Part shown: piece by piece, positions 1 through 11,960 of the stretch
How positions within the stretch are numbered: the stretch's first letter is position 1
Layout: every line of letters begins with the position of its first letter
Source of the DNA: Branchiostoma floridae
Taxonomy: Eukaryota; Chordata; Leptocardii; Amphioxiformes; Branchiostomatidae
Direction of reading: 5' to 3'
Assembly: GCF_000003815.2 (NCBI RefSeq)
Contig: NC_049995.1
Span: 5,634,377-5,669,396 of the forward strand
DNA: 35,020 nucleotides
The notes under the pieces: generated by a model
What the model was told of the DNA's origin: nothing
Databases searched by the model: none
What the model saw: the letters and a program-made list of their open reading frames with translations, nothing else
Position numbers and translations under genes: made by a program

Positions 1-78
1 CAAACACAGTCTGTAGAAAGAGTGGACATCCTTCACTCACAGTGTTCAATGGGATCCAGTCAGAATGGCCACCAAGCT

Positions 79-186
79 GTTAAGCAGGCGATCACCGAAA
101 CGTCGGTGAGAATAAAGCACTGGTTGTGTAAAAAGAGTCTCTTTATTCATTGACGTACCAACCTGATGAAACTGTTCACGGATACA
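79..186. repeat. Dispersed repeat fragment, copy 1
   Basis: GTTGTGTAAAAAGAGTCTC followed by TTTATTC and CCTGATGAAAC recurs, diverged, at 21618-21686. The upstream part ACCGAAACGTCGGTGAG contains a small palindrome. Element boundaries are not clear. Confidence 0.5.
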
Positions 187-382
187 AAACATTCATTGAA
201 AGAAAACACTGCAATTTTAAACTATTGTCTGTCGACTAACTCTTGAATATTCCTAAATACCGTGTTTGAATACAATAGATATAGGATACTCGGGAGATAA
301 AAATGATTCATGATAGTATTACATGTATATCTTTTTATGATTATAGCAATTAATAGACTAAAAAAAAATCTGTGATCCTTAC

Positions 383-537
383 CTCCTGGTTTCATACTAG
401 TGTTGGGGCTGACCATGACTCGAGGCTGTTGCTGGGAGCGAATCGTTGGTTGATGGATCAGATGCGAATGTGGCGTTCGCTGTTCCGAGTCCCCGTCGTG
501 GTGCGCCCGGCTCCGCTGTGTGCCGCCATGTTGGTTC
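383..537 (-). CDS. Minus-strand gene, second coding exon
   Basis: 155 nt from acceptor CTGCAG (538-543) to donor GTAAGG (GT at 382-381). One base completes the split Arg codon, 51 codons follow, and one base is left over. The peptide is His/Gln/Ser-rich. The acceptor's pyrimidine tract is weak. Confidence 0.5.
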
Positions 538-1957
538 CTGCAGATCACGTGGATGGCAACTTTGTTTACAATATCACTGAAATCCATGTGCGGCTAGTTC
601 TTGTGACGTTTTTCAAAAGCGAGAGAAAATCTTCTCGTCTCCTTACGTTTTCCAAGTGACCCAATTATGAATCTTTTACAAGACCAAGTTTCAAACATCT
701 TCTGACATTGTATTAAGCTAAATTGTCTTTCAACACGCAGATGAAATTTTCAACGACCACTGTCGCCTTCTTCAGGATCAAAACTGATGACCAATCACTT
801 CAGAACATAAACAGCGAGAGTTACGAATACGTGATCGTATCAACACGTGATCTTCCGGATACGTGTCGTCAGCAATTGGTCAAATGTGCCAGGATATTTA
901 TCGACATGGTCACACTCGCCGCAGGATGTCACGTGATTCTGACAATGTAACATTTTCAGGCTGTGATATGAGCAACTGCAGAGTCTGACAAGGATCTAGA
1001 ACAGCCTTTTCTGTAAATCGACAGCTGAATTTCGGAGTATCAGAGTATGGTAATGAACAATTATCCTAAGAGTGATTGTATGATGATCATACAACGGAAT
1101 TTGTGACCCTACTAATGACTTAGACTACTCTATGCACAATATAATCATCATAAATTATAAAAACAGTGAAATATTAATGATTATTGGGACCTGACAAAGG
1201 CCTTAATCTTTAAATTAAAATAATGCAGACAAGCGTGAAACTAAATATGACTTGTTGCACAATAACAATGGATAACTAAGGAGTGACGTGGGATTTTCTT
1301 TCAACTGAATAGTGCAAGTCAAAACATCAACTTAAGGGAATCCACATCAATGCTGTACCATCGCAAATGGAGATCACTAATTTAGTTTCAATAATGCCTT
1401 CCATAGTAAAATGGATCAAATATTCTAATCATATTCTTTTTCATAATTCTGTTCACAATAGGAAAAAAATCTAGAATTTCAATATTAACATTTTGAAAAA
1501 AAATCCAAAATTTCAACATTAAAATTTCTACAAAATCAGATTCTTAAAGTCTTGAGCTTGTAAGTACTGACAGCTCACATATTAACAATTAAATAATGCT
1601 CTACTAATAGTGTCAAGCACCCTCTAGCAGAAAATATGGAAACTGCAATGCATACACATAGGATTATATACAGACACATTAACACACAGGTAAGTTGAAA
1701 ACAACATCATGTAACTTCAATTCCTTGGGGTGAAAATGGCTGGTGGGAATCTAGGGTGGCTGAGGGTTACCTGGGATGTGAGAAAGAATTACCTAAGGGG
1801 TCGGGAAGGCTTACCTGGGGGTGGGGGAGTGCAGGTACTGCTGCATGGGGGGTGGGGCCATCAGTATCTCCTCGGAGTTGACAACCTTGACCGGTTCCGT
1901 CTGTTTCCTGCGATGGCTGGAGCGCCCACCCTCAGGCGAGACTGACCCACTGGACAT
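383..1957 (-). CDS. Unidentified Ser/Pro/His/Gln-rich protein, N-terminal part (two coding exons)
   Basis: Exons in transcript order are 1957-1815 and 537-383. The first opens with ATG at 1957; an in-frame TGA lies just upstream in the same exon, which supports this start. It encodes MSSGSVSPEGGRSSHRRKQ, then a PVKVVNSEEILMAPPPMQQ-type stretch, with donor GTAAGC in phase 2. The second begins after CTGCAG at 538, keeps the frame (NQHGGTQRSRAHHDGDSEQ, later HQPTIRSQQQPRV) and ends at donor GTAAGG in phase 1. The 98 residues look disordered, without a fold or membrane segment. A basic RRKQ motif at residues 16-19 resembles, but is not placed like, the N-terminal corepressor motif of SALL/FOG/BCL11 zinc-finger proteins. 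The rest lies beyond position 1. No family assigned. Support comes from two independently good splice pairs and a matching phase. Confidence 0.55.
538..1814 (-). other. Intron between the minus-strand coding exons
   Basis: AT-rich, with no supported exon on either strand. It includes a short imperfect duplication of an AATTTCAAxATTAA motif at 1470-1530. Otherwise I see nothing recognisable. Confidence 0.4.
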
Positions 1958-1968
1958 TGTTGGTCAAC
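1815..1968 (-). CDS. Minus-strand gene, first coding exon with short 5' UTR
   Basis: The acceptor TATGTTGCCCCAG ends at 1969 on the minus strand and the exon starts at 1968. Coding starts at 1957 (CAACAATGT context). Forty-seven codons plus two bases run to donor GTAAGC, whose GT is at 1814-1813. Because an acceptor precedes it, at least one more upstream (non-coding) exon is expected at higher coordinates. Confidence 0.55.
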
Positions 1969-2858
1969 CTGGGGCAACATAAAGACATGCATGGTCAGTC
2001 TTCTGTTAATCGGAATTCAACTCGCATTTCTTCCAGTTCACTTCAGTGTCACTGATGAAAGATGTTGGATGCCATTTGAAACATCTGACCGTTTCCAAAA
2101 CCACATCCAGCTACTTGAGTAACTGATTTTTGCCATATCTTATTACCTGGATCATGTCTAACTTTCATCGATGTATAATTATTCTTCTTCTTTATTTCAG
2201 GCAATACAGGCCCATAACATTTACATTCAATTAAAAACCGGGAGACATATATATACATGTACATATAAATACAGGGTGGGTACGACTGGATGTGTTAAAG
2301 GTATGTACAAAATGAAAGCATAAGCGCTTGTAGACCAGATCAACAAATAGTGTTGCCAGTATTTACAGAGAGTGAACATGTCGGAATGGATTGTAAGCTT
2401 TAAATGATACTATTGCTCGAGTTGAAGATGCTGATATTTTCTAAAAAACATTACATAACTATGAAAACAAAATTAACCAAAAAGATAACATTTGCAAGCA
2501 AATACAAAACATTTACTTTGAACTTTACAATATATAATGGTCTAACCTAACAAACTACATACTATTGTTCAAATTGTTTGTCTCTACTTATTAGTAAACA
2601 CATTCATTCACAAGTTATATGTACATGACTTGTATAGACAATGACCAGCCCCTGCAGCTGTATCCTGCCACTTACTACATGATGTAATCGGACACCACAG
2701 TGTGCCTGCTACTTGACCAGTTTAAAGTAAAGTTTGATAACAGCCAACCGGCCTTACTTGGAGAAGAAGAAAAAGACGAAGAAAATACTTCAGTGACTGT
2801 ATGTTTCTCTACAATGAATGTTTTATAATTGTATCACATATGGAAATGGACCATTAAA

Positions 2859-3070
2859 ACTAGATCACCTTAATCCGTGGGATACCTAGATTCGTTGCTT
2901 AAAAAAAAATGGGTTAGAGATTTCCGTTCAACGACGTGGGTTTCAAATATTAACATTTTCAAGATATTGCAATGTGAAACTACATCCCAACGACTTAACA
3001 ATTTCCAAATACCCAATTTTTATATACAACGGATATAGGTTACCGTACGGATAAAGGTGAACTAACGTTA
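2859..3070. mobile_element. Palindromic MITE family A, copy 1
   Basis: The left end resembles ACTAGATCACCTTAATCCG and the right end reads CGGATAAAGGTGAACTAACG, an inverted pair. The centre carries ATATTGCAATGTGAAAC and the internal motif ACGGATATAGGTTACC. Same family as the copies near 4.8, 5.3, 9.3 and 12.8 kb. Confidence 0.65.
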
Positions 3071-3427
3071 TAACACAGTTACTGAAGAAGTCTTAGTCCC
3101 CCATGTAGATCATTTCTGGTAACTATTAAAGTAATACAAAAAACGTATATACATTTGTATATTTTAATAGGAAGGTTATAGATTTTGTACTATACACCGT
3201 ATATCTTACAAAACGTTCCCTGTGTGAGCCATTTTAATTACAGTAACAGCTTTGTGGTAAAGTGAGCAGGTCTGGAGTGACGAATGATCTTCGCCACATG
3301 ATAACATCTACAATTTCTCAGTTGTACCTGTTCACACCTGTCGGAGCCTGATAACACCTGCCTACCACTTGGGCTACACAAACTCAATTTTATGGTTGAC
3401 AGATTTTCAGAATCTTGTTCGTAAGGC

Positions 3428-3447
3428 CATCATCATCATCATCATCG
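3428..3447. repeat. (CAT)n microsatellite
   Basis: Six CAT/ATC units in the minus-gene intron. Confidence 0.7.
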
Positions 3448-3724
3448 CCATAATAAGCAATTAGTTTTGTTGGTTGAAATTTTTGGATGATTTTAGGAAA
3501 TATGGAAATGGCATCCCCTTATGTCTCCATAGGAGCCATAAACAATATTTCAAACAATCATTTCTCAATTTTCCATTCATTGATGAATGGTAGAATTGGA
3601 ACAATAGAACAAGAGTTTGCACCCCTTCCTTTTGATTATTGGATTGAATAACATGTATACCTGGCTTGTAAATTGCTTTAAATCATATTCCTCTTTTGGA
3701 CTCTCAAGCTAAATTTTGATAGCC

Positions 3725-4143
3725 TGGGTACCATCCGGATAGCGGTAGTTTGCTTAAATAGTGTTCGGTTCTGCTAACCTACATCTGGTGAACTGTATAT
3801 TCAAACCTTTTGGTGGTGACGTCAGTTAACAAGCGAATTAAGGAATGATGTATAGAGTGCTTGTTCAATGACAACAGGCCCTCCTAAGCGGATGGAAGGC
3901 GTTTCTGGCATTGGAACGCCTGTTCGAATGAGCACTTGCATCGTATCCTTAATTCGCTCGTGTGGGGACCAATCAGCACCCTCGTCCTAAATTTGGACAA
4001 TTCCAGACATTAGAGGTGATGTCAAGGTTTCCAGACAGAATAGCAGAGAAGCAACTGTCTACAATGTGTAACAAAAGTCAGAGCGAGAAGTGACTGAAGT
4101 GTACATTAAACGTCAAAGCAAGCTGCTATTCGGATGGTACCCA
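3725..4143. mobile_element. Foldback / MITE element with 19-bp inverted termini
   Basis: Left terminus TGGGTACCATCCGGATAGC is matched in inverted form at 4125-4143 with one mismatch. An inner inverted pair joins AGCGAATTAAGGAATGATG (about 3833) and CATCGTATCCTTAATTCGCT (about 3939). 419 bp, no long reading frame. No clear target duplication, so no superfamily is assigned. Confidence 0.65.
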
Positions 4144-4549
4144 ATCTAAAATTTCCTCTAATGGAGAATTTTGAGTCTTGTATTCGATACATGTAACTTT
4201 AATCGATGTTTTAGCCCAGGGCTTATGTATTGTTTTCTCAGGTGACACTGACAACAGAAATCATCAGCAAAAGAAACGACAAGAAGAATGTACATGACAT
4301 TGTACCTGTAGAGGGATCGATTCTCCAAAACAGGAGATGATCTGGCAATGACAGACATTGTAGGGATACAACCTTCATCAATCAATTGTTATGACAAGTG
4401 TTACAATCTAGGAACAGGGATGTCTCCAGGACTTCTCCTTCCTTTGCCAGTTGGATTTTGCTCATTGGGACTAACAAGAAGAAGTTGGCACGTTACACCA
4501 AATGGCAATTATACCAGCAGCATACAGTACAGAATCTGATCATACATAT

Positions 4550-4775
4550 TATGTCATACCTGTGACGCGAAAACGTTCGATACGGGCGTTCCGGACCGGG
4601 CCGTACGTTTCCGTATCGCACAGGTTCGAAAGGCGTATCACACAGGCTCTATTCGAATAAATCGAACTCGGTCTCAGCCCTCCCGCCCCTCGGATCACCC
4701 TCCGGCCTTCGGGCGATCCGACCCGCGGTCGGGCTGAAACCTTGGGCGATACGGAATACACTGTGTTGTATATTT
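4550..4775. mobile_element. Repeat family B, copy 1
   Basis: Starts TATGTCATACCTG, then CGCGAAAACGTTCGATAC, and ends GATACGGAATACACTGTGTT. It includes GGCCTTCGGGCGATCC and CGCGGTCGGGCTG. Two related copies lie in TM9SF1 intron 7. Confidence 0.6.
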
Positions 4776-4790
4776 ATCATGCATGTAATT

Positions 4791-5057
4791 CTACTTTACC
4801 TTTATCTGCAGGGTAACCTACATTGTATATTCTTCGTGGAGCAACCATCCATCTACTTACTTACTATCTACTTGACATCCCTAAATACACTGTTTTCAAA
4901 TACAACAGAACTGTTACTTAGCCTGATTAAATCTCGCTTATAGCAGCCCGCCAAACATCCGCCGCGGGGAGGGGCCAGTTACAACCCTGAACAGCACAGC
5001 TTGTGTTACACAGACTAACTGTTACTGAGTTTACACCTCGGTTAAAGGTGAACTAAG
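4791..5057. mobile_element. MITE family A, copy 2, interrupted
   Basis: Left end CTTTACCTTTATCTGCAGGG plus TAACCTACATTGTA, then CCTAAATACACTGTTTTCAA. The right end TTAAAGGTGAACTAAG appears at 5043-5057 after about 120 bp of unrelated GC-rich sequence. Diverged or disrupted. Confidence 0.5.
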
Positions 5058-5325
5058 CTTTTACCCAGAGTCCACAAAAATCTGAATTTCATGAAATGAA
5101 ACTAATTGTTTTCGCCAGCTTCAATAGGACAGACTTAGCAACAAAAAAAGTAAAAAACATGGGCTCCAAAACAATGAGTGGGACTAAAAAAAATTCAAAG
5201 CTGGACACGTCAGGAACAACTTTCTTAAATTTAATTTTTCCCATGATTTAACCAACAACAGGTAGAATTTCTAGTAAATACAGTGATCCAAACTTCGTTT
5301 TTTCTTTTGATGAATCTAACCGTTC

Positions 5326-5561
5326 TAACACTAGTTCATCTTTATCTGTTGGGTAACCTAATAGTATATCCGTTAGTTTTTGAAACAGGGTATTTGGGGA
5401 TATCACACCGAAGGACGTTAGTTTCAAGTTGCAATATTTTCAGGATATTGCAGTTTAAAACTGTGCACCAACTGTCGACTTGATGTGCCTAAATATCCTC
5501 TTTTTAAAAAGCAACGGATATACTAGTAGGTTACCCAACGGATAAAGGTGAACTAGTGTTA
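5326..5561. mobile_element. MITE family A, copy 3, nearly full
   Basis: Terminal inverted repeats TAACACTAGTTC / GAACTAGTGTTA are perfect over 12 bp, extended by ATCTTTATC against GATAAAGGT. The central palindrome is TTGCAATATTTTCAGGATAT and TGCAG. No convincing target duplication. Confidence 0.7.
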
Positions 5562-5584
5562 CTAGGAACTTTCCTGACAGTTAA

Positions 5585-5830
5585 TTTTTCCCACGACGTT
5601 TGATCAGCCCTCGGACAACACCTCTCTACGCATGGTTGACACTACTGTCAACAGCACCCACAAACAAAGAGCTAATCTCCGGCTAGGAGAGAGGGGCTCA
5701 GGCATTGTGACTTAATCCTGTGGATTAGTGCGCAGGCGGCACGTAAGCCCCAGTTAATTAGTACCCCGGCCGACAGGGCGGTTGTGAAGTGGGTGGCACG
5801 GCGGAAGGATGAGGTATGAATGAGGTATAG
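5585..5830. promoter_or_regulatory. GC-rich island with paired TAATCC/GGATTA sites
   Basis: A GC-rich patch in AT-rich intron, with GCTAATCTCC and the facing pair TTAATCCTGTGGATTAG. No good reading frame. Possible enhancer; low confidence. Confidence 0.25.
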
Positions 5831-6419
5831 AGAACTGCGAAAATCATTAAGGTACAGATCCAAAATTCCAGTGCTGGTAAATATTGTATAATGTTACGTT
5901 ACTACCTGCATAGACTTACAGCTACACACATGTAGCTTTTGACCTATAAAAATTTTCTTACTGAATTTTGTGTTTATAGTAATTCTTAAGTTTAATACTT
6001 TAGCACTGGAAAATGCTGAAAAAAATTTTGTATGGGCAGCGAAATTGGTACTTGATTTAAGATACAAATAAACAAAAGCATCCATTGGGTTCTCTGTATA
6101 TGACACTACATAGTAAGTGACACTTAAGTAAAGTGATGGATGTCACTCAAAACGTTTGGAAGTAAAATATCCAACTTTTATCTAGTGGTAGAGATTGTGT
6201 GTACTACCTGGATGTAATCTTTATAAACGTACCTCAGAAATTTACATTTTACATTCCGTTATTCTTATTTTCGTTAATGGCTTTTTCATAAGTGTCATCA
6301 TTGAAGACCACACTTTATAATTTGTCAAAATACTCAGGTACAAGTATGTACTTAGTACAGATACGGACCTGTACCTAAACCTGACAGTACTGGCATATTA
6401 CTAGTATCCCTTAGTACGA

Positions 6420-6620
6420 ATGATACACTGCCGTATGGAGGTGAACCGACAGTCGAGATTAGCGTCAAGCTGGCCCCCTAAACCCCACTGATTGACACTA
6501 ACGTCTGACGTTATGACGTGCCTAATTGGTGCTGTCGCTGATTAACGCTGTTATAGCGCCGGATTAATTATTCTCGTCTGATTAAGACGGCTGTGTTAAG
6601 GTGGGATTGGTGCATGTGTG
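6420..6620. promoter_or_regulatory. Island with three GATTAA sites
   Basis: Contains CTGATTAACGC, CCGGATTAATTATTC and CTGATTAAGACGG within 80 bp, plus CTAATTGG. Unlike the AT-rich flanks. Possible conserved non-coding element; inference only. Confidence 0.25.
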
Positions 6621-7261
6621 AGGGGTGTAAGCTGTGATAATTTATCGTGATGTTCTGGTACTAATGTTTGTATAGGTGGGTTATAGCTGGGTGTGTCATA
6701 ATAATTATCACTACACTATCTTCTGACTATTAATCTAAAGCAACATAAACTTGATTTTATGGGGGCCAATTTCCCTCGAGAGATTTTTCCTATTTTTTCA
6801 ATGATTGTTTCATGGAAAAACCAGACAGGCTTTGATACAAAAAGTATGCAGTTACAGAACATTAAAAGGCAAAATCCAATAAAAGAAATTAAGGCATCGT
6901 TATAACTAATATTCATTGCAAGAATGAATATCTTGTAACAAAAGGGTAATGTGATATTTAGATTTCATATTATATCAAGCATGTTCTATTAAATCCCAAA
7001 ACTTAGTTTGTGCGACCAGTGGAAAATCTTAATTTCTTCGTTTGTTGGGTTTCAAAAGTTGGTGGATTCAAATTTGAAAAATGACTGGAATTCCGAGCAA
7101 AAAAAATGATAGATGAAATTGGCATTGCACTGTATGTCGATTGAATTAGAAACATGTTGGAAAGCTTTACAACCTGACATTTTCAAGAAGCCTTGTAAAG
7201 GAGTGACTTTTGACATCTTCTGCCGATAGGAGTTCTCTAAAACTGTCAAGTTATTTTCTCA

Positions 7262-7980
7262 CTCTTCAACCGTGACGCGGGACGGCGTTTCAGAACTCGA
7301 TGCCTTCGAGGCGGGGGATCGTGTTAACGCCCTCCTGCATGCAGAATACCCCGAAATATCTGTTATCCCAAGAATTCTGTGTCAGAGGTGTCTTAATCGG
7401 ACTTGTGCAGGAGGTATAATTTATTACCTAATTGCCGGGAGTTTTACTGCCCAGAAAAATTGGCATCATTCGTCAAGCGACTTTTCACCGCGGCGCGTCG
7501 CTTCCCCCGGACTTCATCAAAGGCGGCTCCGGGGGGTTCCCGCGCTGACAAACGACGCGTTTCCGACGCGCGGCTGCATTATCACTCGGCCATGATGTTG
7601 CAAGTGTTGGGGGAATCAGTAATCGGCGCTCCCCGGCAGATTAAGCATGGCGTGTGGACGGTTCCCTGGCAGTGGCGTCGGGCAATCTATCCCCTAATTA
7701 CGGCGCGCTGGCAGGGTCCATAAACTCCCCGCTGTACAGACTCTCATAAATCCCACCTTATTACACATTGAAAGACTGCCAGGAGGGATGAATAGGTGGT
7801 CAGAAGCCCATCCTGACGGATTGGGTTCATTGTCATGTATGACTACCCTATGGCACACACCATCGACTAGTTTCAAAACCCCCCGCAGTAACGAGTTGTC
7901 TTGGAAAGCGGTGATAACGGAACGCCCGAACAATCCGCGCATCTCAACGCAGATTTCCATTTACACACCGGCCACACATC
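7262..7980. promoter_or_regulatory. GC-rich island in the minus-gene intron
   Basis: CpG-containing sequence with CTTAATCGG, AGTAATCGG, CAGATTAAGC and CCCTAATTACGG. Overlapping open frames on several strands and frames look compositional. Candidate regulatory island. Confidence 0.25.
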
Positions 7981-8021
7981 ACCCCTACCTAACAGTCCGC
8001 CGACAAGATTTCCCGAAAATG

Positions 8022-8305
8022 TCAATTCACTTTTCGGTCATTAAAACCTATAGCAGTACATTGTTTCCTCAAACTCATTACTTCTGATATCTCTACTCAC
8101 ATTCTTTTGACTTCTAGTGCACCCTGATTTTTTTGAGAGTGCCAAACTCTAAACTAGTTTAGTAAGTGCAGGAAAATCTCTGGAAAATGCAAATTCATTT
8201 TTCAGCTCAGGCGTTAAAAAATACATCACGACTCAAAACTCAAGACTTGTGATCTCTCTATTGACATTCTTTTGACTACTACTTGTGAAGCCATTTTTCC
8301 GAGAC
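8022..8305. repeat. Diverged tandem duplication, about 170-bp offset
   Basis: ATCTCTACTCACATTCTTTT and ATCTCTCTATTGACATTC share a common frame of flanking matches (TTTTGACT, AATTCA.TTTTC). Two old copies; no coding content seen. Confidence 0.4.
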
Positions 8306-8499
8306 ATATTTCAATCCTTGAATTCGAAAGTACCGGTTAAGTACAGACAGAGACAAGATAGAAAACAATAAACTTCAAACCTTGACCCAGAGTAATCTGT
8401 CACGAGGCTCTTCTGTCCAAACATCGCATTCATATCATCCTCCGACACCAATAAATATCAATATATGGTGATCCTTCGAGGCCCGGCCACACTGGAGAG

Positions 8500-9125
8500 T
8501 CTCTCGATGTACATTTTAGTTATGCGTAGAGCGTCCTGTCCGCGCTTTGTGTCCAAATGGATTGGATTCGAGGATCTGGGTGGCGTAAACCCTCTGCCAT
8601 TCCCAATTTTTCTTTTCGTGGCCGTGGTTATCTCCTAATTCCAGACAGCGGCGCGCTTTTCTTATCGCTGCCACCTTGCGCGCCAAATCCGTTACGAAGG
8701 TCAGGGGGAGATCATATTTCAAAGGGGGACTCACGTCCTAATCCACACCGGACTTTAATGCGACCAATCCAGCCCTGGGGTTTATGCGCTGACGTCAACG
8801 GAAGATTAGCCCTAATCTCCCTGCCCCGAGGGGCCGCCAATCCCGGATTAGGCACCTGGTTTCTCCAAACGGAATAACTCCTAGCTAATGTGGCGCAGCC
8901 TGTCTCAATACAGCCCTGAATCAAGCATCCCCATAGATTTTACACACTCCTACAACATTCTGTACATCTCAGATAAATCTCCATCCTGGTAATACATACA
9001 TAGACTTTGCGCTACGGTTCGCTTATTTGGCGGAGTTCGTCCTTTGTTCTTGCGGGGATTATGCCGCCGCGTTCGCTTGGATTAAGTCGGCCCGCCACTT
9101 CCCTCCGGGGGTTTTAATTCTTCCA
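8500..9125. promoter_or_regulatory. GC-rich island with repeated TAATCC/GATTAG
   Basis: CCTAATCCACACC, AAGATTAGCCCTAATCTCC and CCGGATTAGGCACC lie within about 120 bp (8735-8855); GGGGATTATG and TTGGATTAAG follow at 9055-9085. TGACGTCA occurs at about 8791. Candidate enhancer; the open frames across it look like composition. Confidence 0.3.
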
Positions 9126-9259
9126 AAGTAAACGTGCTTAAGAATAATTCATAGACGTTTCAGCTTAAGCTGGTTGGGAGGAAGCCATAACACTTTCAGG
9201 GATGGTACATTTGTGGTGTTAGATACCTACTAAACCAGGGAGCACAGCAGCAATACATG

Positions 9260-9448
9260 TAACGCTACTTTACCTTTATCTGTAAGGCAACTTTTACCCG
9301 TTGTATCTAAAAACTTGGTATTTAGGGATATCATATTTACGAACAGTTTTCGAACATATTTTCAAAATATTACAGTTTGAAACCCGAAGTACCATGTTTT
9401 TTAATACAACAGATATAGGTTACCCGAGATAAAGGTGAACTAGTGTTA
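9260..9448. mobile_element. MITE family A, copy 4
   Basis: Starts TAACGCTACTTTACCTTTAT and ends GATAAAGGTGAACTAGTGTTA-like. Inner motifs are CCGTTGTATCTAAAAAC and ACAGATATAGGTTACCCG. Confidence 0.65.
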
Positions 9449-10599
9449 CATTTTATTTCAGCCTCAACGAATTACTGTTTTCTTTTAATATTTTAGCAAA
9501 CCTATGCTCATCTTCTGGTATGTTTTACCCTTGTTTTAATATTTATTTTATTTCATTCACAAGTCATACATTTCTTGAGGATCAGGCAAAAGGCATATGA
9601 GAGGCCTTTTCCTCAAGAGTGCAAAAACACAATTTTTGTTTTTATCCTGATCTTTATCAAGCTATGTAAGGATAGAGGTAAAGGACTGTGCACAAAATTT
9701 CATTGAAGGACAAACAAATTCTCTCTGTCAAGGTCATCACGAAAAGATGGCCGTAATTTCGTCAGTCATTAGCAGCTGAAAATTCCATCATATGACAGGA
9801 TGATGTATGATGGGTGTGGACCCCTGCAACAGTATTTATCGCTGTAGCTGCCTCGCATAATCATCAACACATATATCATAGCCTGATAGCCTTATCTCCC
9901 ATTATCAAGGTGAGAAGGATCCCATAACAAACAGATTCCGGTGTCACGTTGGGAATTCCAAACGTTTGCCTTCACCGATCATCCGCACAGGGCTGTTTCT
10001 TAACCCTTAATCTGCCGAATAATCCTGCAACCAATACAGACTTGCTACCAAAAGGGCACCTTTGCATGAAACGGGTTAAAATTTAACAATTTGAGTTAAC
10101 CTGCATGTTCCTGATAAAGAATTATGTTTAAATCTCTGGCTTAATATTAAGAAATAATTTTTTTTTAAATTTTAAGAAGAACACCCCTCATGGCAAATGG
10201 TTGGCTCCTGCCTCACTCTATAATTGAATGCAAATTTGGTGCCAAAATGCCTACTAGTACAAGTGTACCTTAGCAGGCTGAAGGTTAAACCAGATAGAGT
10301 GAAAGGTCTAATTATTTCTTAAACGAAGAAGTCATGTAAAATGCAAACTTTCAATTAAGAAGTCACGAAAGGTCACACCTGAGTTAAGTTCTGGGACATT
10401 CTAACGTCAACAATTTACCAAGAAGAAAACTTGAATATAAGTTTGTATTCAAGACACGAAATTGAGTACAGCAAGTCATTAATGTGGTCCCCAGGCTTTG
10501 ACTTTGACTTTATTCCGATTCACATTTAGCATAATATTTTCATTGTGTTTTTCCAGTACCGGTAAGCATATTCTTTTTCTACTTGTAAATCCAAAAACT

Positions 10600-11755
10600 G
10601 ACAAATTGAATTGAAAGGCCAAAAAGAATTAACATAAGATTTGAGACAGAATACATTAAGTACATGTATATATCCCCCCCCCCCCCCAGCATATGAAGTG
10701 GTTGGTCCCTAAACCCCCTAGTACATTGTATTTAATCCAAGTGCACTGAGAATCAGCTATAAATCATTTTTATTTTTTTTCTAAATCTAAAAAACAAAAA
10801 TTGAACTGGAGAGCCAAAAAATCTAATTAGCATAAGATTTCAGACAGAATACACAATTATGCATGGATCCCTCCCCCAGCATATTAAGTGGTTGGTCCCT
10901 AAACCCCCCAGTATTCAGTCCAGGTGTACAGAATCATTTAAACTTAAAGTATATCTTTTTCTAAACCTGAAAACCAACTGTTACAAATTAAACTGGATGG
11001 CCAAAGATCTAATTAGCATAAGATTTTAGACAGAATACAAAATTATGCATATATGTAGATCCCTACCCCCCAGGATATGAAGTGGTTGGTCCCCAAACCC
11101 CTCAGTCCAGGTGCACAGAATCAGTTAAAGCATTTTTTTGAATGTGAAAACCAACAAATTGAACTTTAGGGGCAAAAGTCTAATTAGCATAAGATTTCAG
11201 ACAGAAAACATAATTATCCCTCCCCCAGCATATGAAGTGGTTGGTCCCTAAACCCCCCAGTATTCAGTCCAGGTGCACATAATCAGTTAAAATTTTAGTT
11301 GAAGCATATTTTTTCTAAGTCTGAAAACCAACAAATTCAATAAAATTTTAGACAGGATACATCATTATGCATAGATCTCTCCCCCAGCATATTTAGTGGT
11401 TGGTCCCTCAACCCCCCAGTATTCAGTCCAGGTGCACATGTGAGAATCATTTAAATCATATTTTTTCTGAATCTGAAAACCAACAATTTGAAGATTTCAC
11501 ATAAAATACATTAAGCATATATCCTTCCCCCCAGTATATTTAGTGGTTGGTCCCTAAACCCCCCAGTATTCAGTCCAGGTGCACAGAATCAGTTTAACTT
11601 AAAGTATTTTTTTCTAAACTTCTATAAAACTAACAAATTGAACTGGAGGGCCCAAAATCTTATGCTATAATATATCCCTCCCCCCAGTTTATGAAGTGGT
11701 TGGTCCCTAACCCCCCCAGTATTCAGTCCAGGTGCACAGAATCAGCTAAATCCTG
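10600..11755. repeat. Tandem array, seven units of about 150-195 bp
   Basis: The unit core AGTGGTTGGTCCCTAAACCC followed by CCAGTATTCAGTCCAGGTGC and ACAGAATCAG starts near 10689, 10878, 11073, 11227, 11386, 11534 and 11687. Spacing falls from 189-195 to 148-159 bp. The linker carries CTAATTAGCATAAGATTTCA and poly-C runs. No protein frame runs through the units. Confidence 0.85.
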
Positions 11756-11960
11756 TCCCCTCTAGCTCTCCGCCGGGCCTAATCCTGTTTGCTCCACGGA
11801 TCAGCACCGAGCATTGTTCCACCGCCCCTCCGCTCCATCAGTCTCTCCGCTTTTCATCTGCGGGATTTGGCGCGCCCGGCTGACGGGATACTCGCCCGGA
11901 TTACCCCCGCTGTCTCGACAGAGGGGGGATCAAATTTCTGACTCCGATTCAACGTCCGAT
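11755..11960. promoter_or_regulatory. GC-rich island after the tandem array
   Basis: Sharp change from AT-rich array to GC-rich sequence with CCTAATCCTG, GGCGCGCC and CCGGATTACCCCC. No exon supported. Candidate regulatory island. Confidence 0.25.

Noticed and set aside
8557-8877. 106-codon plus-strand open frame (and 7272-7723, 7788-8087)
   Set aside because: They lie in GC-rich islands with open frames on both strands, as expected from composition; no family motif.
10600-11755. Possible CRISPR array
   Set aside because: Units of 150-195 bp with diverged linkers in a eukaryotic intron; no short identical repeats with unique spacers.
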